Source of the DNA: Candidatus Zixiibacteriota bacterium
GTDB taxonomy: Bacteria > Zixibacteria > MSB-5A5 > GN15 > FEB-12
Reading direction: 5' to 3'
Length of the DNA stretch: 11,530 bases
NCBI GenBank assembly: GCA_030591625.1
Contig: JAUVAR010000052.1
Coordinates: forward strand, 1 to 11,530
The position numbers and the translations under genes are program-made. The notes beneath the pieces were generated by a model, which was not told the DNA's origin, ran no database searches, and worked only from the letters and a program-made list of their open reading frames with translations. Shown here piece by piece: positions 7,610 to 11,530 of this stretch; the first letter of the stretch is position 1; the number at the start of each line of letters is the position of its first letter.

Positions 7610-7638
7610 TGTATATCTTGTAGAAAATATTTTTCCAA
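7610..7638 (-). promoter_or_regulatory. Candidate promoter for the yceD-rpmF-plsX-fab operon (distal)
   Basis: TTGGAA (7633-7638), a 17-bp spacer and TATACA (7610-7615), each matching consensus at 4 of 6 positions. The start would be near 7603, leaving a leader of about 90 nt that includes the hairpin at 7563-7589. It competes with the proximal candidate; mapping of 5' ends would decide. Confidence 0.35.
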
Positions 7639-7674
7639 CCGATCTCTTTTTTGGTCAAATTTCATGATTTATCT

Positions 7675-7705
7675 AAAAAAAAACCGACCGAATTTCTTCG
7701 GCCGG
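7675..7705 (-). terminator. Intrinsic terminator of the atpGDC unit
   Basis: On the minus strand CCGGCCGAA pairs with TTCGGTCGG (9 bp, one G-U) around a GAAA tetraloop, directly followed by nine T residues. It lies 30 nt after the atpC stop and cleanly separates the atp genes from the yceD-fab operon. Confidence 0.93.
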
Positions 7706-7735
7706 CCTATTCTATTTTAAGTCGATTCAGATGAT

Positions 7736-8146
7736 CTAATGCGAACGTTCGTGAATTCTAATACGATTGTTTGCACGTTCCATCGCATCACGAATCTCCG
7801 TAGCATCAACATCAAGCTCGCCCGTTACTGCTTTGGCAAGATTAGCTTTGGCATTTTCCAAAGCTGTCCGAGCACGATCAAGATCGATCTCTTCAGCAAT
7901 TTCAACGGCATCTGCTAATAGTGTTGCAACATTCTGAGATACTTCCATAAACCCATTCGATACCGCAAGCAGATGAACTTTATCATCAGCATCACGGAAT
8001 TCAATATGGCCCGGACGAAGCGCAGTTATCAAAGGCGCATGCTGCGAGAGCACGCCGAGATAACCATCCACTCCCGGAACTACCAATGAACGGATATCCG
8101 AATCATACACGACTTTATCTGGTGTTACTATCGATAAACGGAACAT
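7736..8146 (-). CDS. atpC: F1 ATP synthase epsilon subunit
   Basis: Central-stalk subunit that binds gamma and the c-ring and can inhibit ATP hydrolysis. Its 136 residues match the normal length. The N-terminal beta-sandwich begins MFRLSIVTPDKVVYDSDI and contains VPGVDGYLGVLSQHAPLI (about 23-40), the family hallmark; the C-terminal part (about 88-136) is the expected two-helix region, rich in Ala, Glu and Arg. It begins 6 nt after atpD and is followed by the strong terminator at 7675-7705, so it ends the unit. Confidence 0.95.
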   Translation of the reverse strand: MFRLSIVTPDKVVYDSDIRSLVVPGVDGYLGVLSQHAPLITALRPGHIEFRDADDKVHLLAVSNGFMEVSQNVATLLADAVEIAEEIDLDRARTALENAKANLAKAVTGELDVDATEIRDAMERANNRIRIHERSH

Positions 8147-8152
8147 GTCGGC

Positions 8153-9559
8153 TTAGCCTTTTTGTTTCTCGTAGTTTTCGATAACATCATCAAGGCCACC
8201 AACCATATAGAAGCACTGCTCCGGAATATGATCTAAGTTACCCGACAACAATTCGTCAAAGCTCTTAATCGTATCTTCAGTTTTCACATATTTACCTGGC
8301 TTACCGGTAAACTGTTCCGCCACAAAGAACGGCTGCGACAGGAATCTTTGAATCTTACGCGCTCTCATCACCGACAGTCTATCCTCTTCGGAAAGTTCAT
8401 CGATACCCAAGATCGCAATAATGTCCTGAAGGTCTTTATACTTCTGCAAGATAACCTGCACACTACGAGCAACACGGTAATGATCTTCACCCACAACAAG
8501 TGGATCAAGAATACGTGAAGTCGAATCAAGCGGATCAACCGCCGGATAAATCGCCAACTCAGCAATCGAACGCGACAACACAGTTGTTGCATCAAGATGC
8601 GAGAAGGTCGTCGCAGGAGCCGGATCGGTCAAGTCATCAGCCGGTACATAAATTGCCTGCACCGATGTAATCGAACCATTACGAGTCGAAGTTATTCGTT
8701 CCTGAAGACTCCCCATCTCAGTTCCAAGAGTCGGCTGGTATCCTACCGCCGAAGGCATACGTCCCAAAAGTGCGGACACTTCCGAACCAGCCTGAACGAA
8801 ACGGAAGATATTATCTACAAACAGGAGTACATCCTGATGTTCTTCATCGCGGAAATATTCGGCCATTGTCAGACCGGAAAGTCCAACTCTAAGACGAGCA
8901 CCCGGTGGTTCGTTCATCTGACCAAAGACCATAGCAGTCTTTTTAATAACTCCCGACTCGGTCATTTCGCGCCAGAGATCGTTACCTTCACGGGTACGTT
9001 CACCAACACCGCAGAAAATCGAATATCCACCATGCTCAGTAGCAATATTATGAATCAATTCCTGAATGATAACCGTCTTACCAACTCCGGCACCACCAAA
9101 CAGTCCAACCTTACCACCCTTGGAGTATGGCTCCAGAAGGTCAATAACTTTGATACCTGTTTCGAACATCTCAACACTCGTTACCTGATCGGCAAACGGT
9201 GGAGCTGCACGGTGAATCGGAAGACGCTTTGTTTCCGGACTGATCGGTTCACCCGGATCAAGCGGTTCACCAAGCAGGTTAAAGATTCGTCCGAGCGAAA
9301 CTTCACCTACCGGCACCGTAATCGGACCACCAGTATCGACCGCTTTCATCCCACGCACGAGACCATCAGTTGTTGCCAATGCCACACAACGAACGATGTT
9401 GTCACCGATATGTAAGGCTACTTCGACCGTTAGGTCACCATCCCGGTTGGGATCTTTAATTTTAATCGCGTTATAGATATCCGGTAATGACTCAGCCGCG
9501 AACTCAAGGTCCACGGTCGGTCCAATCACCTGAACAATCTTACCAACATTTTCAGCCAT
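8153..9559 (-). CDS. atpD: F1 ATP synthase beta subunit
   Basis: Catalytic subunit of F1; makes or hydrolyses ATP at the alpha/beta interface on the cytoplasmic side of the membrane. It is 468 residues, full length. Seen: Walker A GGAGVGKT (155-162), catalytic Glu187 in GVGERTREGNDL, Walker B LLFVDN ending at Asp249-Asn250, the ALLGRMPSAVGYQPTL stretch (263-278), and the C-terminal DELSEED loop (387-393), all intact. A GGAG ribosome site lies 7 nt before the ATG at 9559. The gene follows atpG by 40 nt and precedes atpC by 6 nt. Nothing suggests a sodium-type or degenerate paralog. Confidence 0.98.
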   Translation of the reverse strand: MAENVGKIVQVIGPTVDLEFAAESLPDIYNAIKIKDPNRDGDLTVEVALHIGDNIVRCVALATTDGLVRGMKAVDTGGPITVPVGEVSLGRIFNLLGEPLDPGEPISPETKRLPIHRAAPPFADQVTSVEMFETGIKVIDLLEPYSKGGKVGLFGGAGVGKTVIIQELIHNIATEHGGYSIFCGVGERTREGNDLWREMTESGVIKKTAMVFGQMNEPPGARLRVGLSGLTMAEYFRDEEHQDVLLFVDNIFRFVQAGSEVSALLGRMPSAVGYQPTLGTEMGSLQERITSTRNGSITSVQAIYVPADDLTDPAPATTFSHLDATTVLSRSIAELAIYPAVDPLDSTSRILDPLVVGEDHYRVARSVQVILQKYKDLQDIIAILGIDELSEEDRLSVMRARKIQRFLSQPFFVAEQFTGKPGKYVKTEDTIKSFDELLSGNLDHIPEQCFYMVGGLDDVIENYEKQKG

Positions 9560-9599
9560 TGCCGAACTCCGTTATAGAAAAAATACTCATTATCTTATG

Positions 9600-10469
9600 T
9601 TAAGCGGTTAGTGCTTCCGCACCACCGACAATTTCAGCCAATTCTTTAGTGATCTGTCCCTGACGAGCTTTGTTATAGTCAAGCGTCAGAGTCTGAACCA
9701 TCTCGCCCGCATTCTTCGTTGCGTTACCCATAGCGATCATCCGAGAGCCATGCTCCGACGCAAACGACTCAGTTAGTGCAGTTACCATTTTGGTCGTTGC
9801 ATAACTTGGCATCAACGCCGCATAAATATCTTCGGACGTCGGTTCAAAAATATACTCGTTCGAAGGTCCTGTATCTTCTTCTGTCACATCCGGTCTTGCC
9901 ACCGGCAAATATTTTTCAATGCACAATTGGTACTTCACCATCGAGAGGAAACGTGTAAATATCAGAACTATTTCATCGGTTTCGCCCGAGACAAATCGCT
10001 CTGTCAATGATGCAACAATTTCACGTGCACGGTCATAGTCAAGCTGTCCCGACCAGTCATCATAAGTGTCTGAAATCGGCCACTGCCGTTTCTTGTAATA
10101 ATCGAACGATCTTTTTCCAACAGCGACTATTTCCGTCTCAACCCCATCGTTCTCACGAAGCCATCTGTCGGCATTACGAAATACATTCGTATTGAACGAA
10201 CCACACAAACCACGGTCGGACGATATAATTACAACTGTCCGTTTCTTTACTTCTCGTTCTTCAAAATACGGATGAACGATTTCGCCCGTCGATGCAGTCG
10301 CCAAATGCGAGAGCATTTCATCGAGTTTTTGTGCATACGGTTTAGCCTGTTCGACACGCTGTTGGGCGCGTCTTAGCTTCGAGGCCGCCACCATCTCCAT
10401 CGCTTTGGTGATACGAGCGGTCGATTTTACCGTCTTAATTCTTTTCTTTACATCGCGTAATGTGGCCAT
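9600..10469 (-). CDS. atpG: F1 ATP synthase gamma subunit
   Basis: Rotor shaft of F1, coupling proton flow to catalysis in the alpha/beta ring. The 289 residues match the usual size. The N-terminal coiled-coil helix (MATLRDVKKRIKTVKSTARI, then TKAMEMVAASKLRRAQ to about 50) and the C-terminal helix (about 250-288, with NATKNAGEMV, then DYNKARQGQITKELAEIVGG) are both present, with the Rossmann-like middle domain between (VVIISSDRGLCGSFN, near 74-88). It is the first gene of the atpG-D-C unit: unusually, atpA is not upstream; an outer-membrane barrel gene is, 104 nt away. Confidence 0.96.
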   Translation of the reverse strand: MATLRDVKKRIKTVKSTARITKAMEMVAASKLRRAQQRVEQAKPYAQKLDEMLSHLATASTGEIVHPYFEEREVKKRTVVIISSDRGLCGSFNTNVFRNADRWLRENDGVETEIVAVGKRSFDYYKKRQWPISDTYDDWSGQLDYDRAREIVASLTERFVSGETDEIVLIFTRFLSMVKYQLCIEKYLPVARPDVTEEDTGPSNEYIFEPTSEDIYAALMPSYATTKMVTALTESFASEHGSRMIAMGNATKNAGEMVQTLTLDYNKARQGQITKELAEIVGGAEALTA

Positions 10470-10494
10470 CTGTTACCGTATAAAATCTTATATT

Positions 10495-10524
10495 ATTCTA
10501 TTCAATCAACAATTTCTTATTCAA
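10495..10524 (-). promoter_or_regulatory. Candidate promoter for atpGDC
   Basis: TTGAAT (10519-10524, 4 of 6) and TAGAAT (10495-10500, 5 of 6) are 18 bp apart in very AT-rich DNA. The start would be near 10488, about 20 nt before the atpG ATG. Support comes from position: atpG has no co-directional ATP synthase gene in front of it and needs its own promoter or read-through from the barrel gene. Confidence 0.4.
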
Positions 10525-10571
10525 AGAGCAGAACTCAGCTTCAAACAAAGCTCTGCTCATACTTATTCAAA
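10516..10571 (-). repeat. 10-bp direct repeat flanking the hairpin
   Basis: TTTGAATAAG occurs at 10562-10571 and again at 10516-10525, immediately on either side of the inverted-repeat hairpin. An inverted repeat bounded by identical direct repeats resembles a tiny insertion with target duplication, but the enclosed segment is only 36 nt and carries no recognisable element. Confidence 0.5.
10526..10558 (-). terminator. Hairpin after the beta-barrel gene, possible weak terminator
   Basis: GAGCAGAG (10551-10558) pairs with TTCTGCTC (10526-10533): seven Watson-Crick pairs and one G-U, with a 17-nt loop that can itself fold through CTT/AAG. Only three T residues follow, so it would be a poor intrinsic terminator; it may protect the 3' end of the barrel-protein message instead. 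Confidence 0.4.
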
Positions 10572-10573
10572 CC

Positions 10574-11170
10574 TTAGAAGTGCAAACCTCCGGTAATCGC
10601 AAGAAAACCAAGGGCACTTTTCTCACCCAAAGCTTCATAGTAGCCGGGTATTACAGTTATTTTTCCCTGAACGAAAAATTTGGTAAACTCTATACCGCCA
10701 CCAAATTCTAAATAAAACTTAGATTCAGAATCTGCCGGTAAAACGCCTTCGTCAGCTTCAAGGTCCGAATAGCCTATACTGGCAATTCCAAGCCCAGCAA
10801 TGCCATACGGCTTAATAGGTGCTCCCGGAACTCCAAGATTCAGTTTTAAATCAGCACCAAACATCATTATCTGAGCTGTCATACCTTCGGCATTGTTAAT
10901 AACAAAGTAGGATTCTGCATAAGCGAGAAATTCATCATTTGCTTTGCAAAGATGATAATCAACACCAAATCTAATTTCCATCTTTGGCATTGCAGAAAAA
11001 CCAACTTTGGCCATTCCGTGGAATCCAGTATTATAAGCAGTTTTAAAATCACCTGTGGGCATTGTCAGTCCACCACCTACATAAATATTAAACGGCTTAG
11101 CCGGTACCTGTGCCGATGCGGTTGCTACAAACATCGCGAGCACAAACAATGTTACTAACACTTTTTTCAT
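10574..11170 (-). CDS. Small outer-membrane beta-barrel protein
   Basis: Predicted outer-membrane barrel of unknown function. Starting at the ATG at 11170 it has 198 residues: a typical signal peptide (MKKVLVTLFVLAMFVATASA, likely cleaved before QVPAKP), then alternating amphipathic strands such as FNIYVGGGLTMPTGDF, MEIRFGVDYHL, KPYGIAGLGIASIGY and KFYLEFGGGIEF, and a C-terminal aromatic residue (GGLHF) as expected of the barrel-assembly signal. The open frame continues upstream to 11215, but the signal peptide fixes the later start. It resembles the small OmpW/OmpA-barrel-like class in size and pattern, without a motif that gives a substrate. It is clearly related to the partial gene upstream (shared EFGGG..F.K.F.QGK). 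The 117-nt spacer before it shows no terminator and no strong promoter. Confidence 0.8.
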   Translation of the reverse strand: MKKVLVTLFVLAMFVATASAQVPAKPFNIYVGGGLTMPTGDFKTAYNTGFHGMAKVGFSAMPKMEIRFGVDYHLCKANDEFLAYAESYFVINNAEGMTAQIMMFGADLKLNLGVPGAPIKPYGIAGLGIASIGYSDLEADEGVLPADSESKFYLEFGGGIEFTKFFVQGKITVIPGYYEALGEKSALGFLAITGGLHF

Positions 11171-11287
11171 ACCATCATTTCCCAACAGTTTCGAGTCCCA
11201 TCCAAATCCAGACAACTATGTCAGACCTGCATCAAGTCTCAATTTTCTATCCGTTAACTGTCTCTCTCCGCACTTCCAATACCAATC

Positions 11288-11530
11288 TTAGAATTTAAAA
11301 CCTATAGATACGGGTACGTAATTTATACTTGTACCTTCAGCTTTAACACTAACATACTTTCCCTGAATAAACATCTTGGAAAATTGTAATCCTCCACCAA
11401 ATTCGATATAAGGCTTGGTTGCATCTGCAAAATCCAAAGGAATAGTAATAACTCCAGCAACTGTAAAATCTGAAATACTTAATTTAGCCATGCCTGCGCC
11501 AGCAAAGAAGAATGGCCCAATCCCAACGCC
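11288..11530 (-). CDS. Outer-membrane beta-barrel protein, C-terminal part
   Basis: Only the last 80 residues are in the window; the frame stays open to the right edge, so the gene begins outside. The visible part starts GVGIGPFFFAGAGMAKLSIS and contains IEFGGGLQFSKMFIQGKY, then ends PVSIGFKF with a terminal Phe, as in barrel proteins. The segment EFGGGLQFSKMFIQGK matches EFGGGIEFTKFFVQGK of the downstream barrel gene at 11 of 16 positions, so the two are tandem paralogs. No function can be assigned. Confidence 0.75.
   Translation of the reverse strand, partial: GVGIGPFFFAGAGMAKLSISDFTVAGVITIPLDFADATKPYIEFGGGLQFSKMFIQGKYVSVKAEGTSINYVPVSIGFKF

Noticed and set aside
7522..7665. 47-codon minus-strand small ORF between the atp terminator and yceD (ATG at 7665)
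   Set aside because: It begins right after the terminator T-run, has no ribosome site, overlaps both candidate promoters and resembles nothing known.
8597..9415. 272-residue open frame on the plus strand, antisense to atpD
   Set aside because: It lies wholly inside atpD, has no recognisable family pattern, and atpD is unambiguous. Long antisense frames are common opposite conserved genes.
11171..11215. Upstream extension of the barrel gene to an ATG at 11215
   Set aside because: It would place 15 residues before an obvious signal peptide; the ATG at 11170 begins exactly at the MKK of that signal.
11215..11242. Promoter-like TTGAGA-16-CATAGT upstream of the complete barrel gene
   Set aside because: Both boxes are weak and the spacing is short; not strong enough to list as a feature.
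1..11530. Search for tRNA genes, CRISPR arrays, insertion sequences, toxin-antitoxin or defence genes
   Set aside because: None seen. The spacers are all shorter than 230 nt and the coding space is filled by identifiable housekeeping genes and two barrel genes.

Overview
The window is a conserved housekeeping stretch of a bacterial chromosome. Every supported gene lies on the minus strand, so transcription runs from high to low coordinates. The organism is Gram-negative (diderm): the right end encodes two small outer-membrane beta-barrel proteins, one with a clear signal peptide and both ending in phenylalanine. The sequence is moderate in G+C with AT-rich spacers. Phylum cannot be fixed by eye. 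The protein style is compatible with the FCB/Zixibacteria-like part of the tree, but that is only an impression. No mobile genes, tRNA, rRNA or CRISPR were seen.

Region by region in transcription order: (1) 11530-10574 holds two related outer-membrane beta-barrel genes in tandem, the first cut by the window edge. (2) 10571-10516 is a short spacer with a hairpin flanked by a 10-bp direct repeat, followed by a plausible promoter. (3) 10469-7736 is atpG-atpD-atpC, the gamma, beta and epsilon subunits of F1 ATP synthase. atpA, which usually precedes atpG, is not there. (4) 7705-7675 is a textbook intrinsic terminator closing the atp unit. (5) 7674-7511 is a leader/promoter region. (6) 7510-730 is a tightly packed nine-gene operon: yceD (DUF177), rpmF, plsX, fabH, fabD, fabG, acpP, fabF, rnc. 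(7) After a 102-nt spacer with its own sigma70-type promoter comes etfB, truncated by the left edge.

The nine-gene operon is the classic fatty-acid/phospholipid initiation cluster. FabD loads malonyl onto the acyl carrier protein AcpP, FabH starts the chain from acyl-CoA, FabG reduces the ketoacyl intermediate, FabF elongates it, and PlsX turns acyl-ACP into acyl-phosphate for phospholipid synthesis. It is bracketed by ribosome-linked genes (rpmF and yceD in front, rnc behind), a well-known arrangement. Several junctions look translationally coupled: TAATG stop/start overlaps at fabD-fabG and fabF-rnc, and a long overlap at plsX-fabH.

I did not find an undescribed system. The points worth a second look are modest: the 65-nt plsX/fabH coding overlap, the atpGDC block detached from atpA, the repeat-flanked hairpin at that junction, the tandem barrel paralogs, and possible regulatory structure ahead of yceD and etfB.
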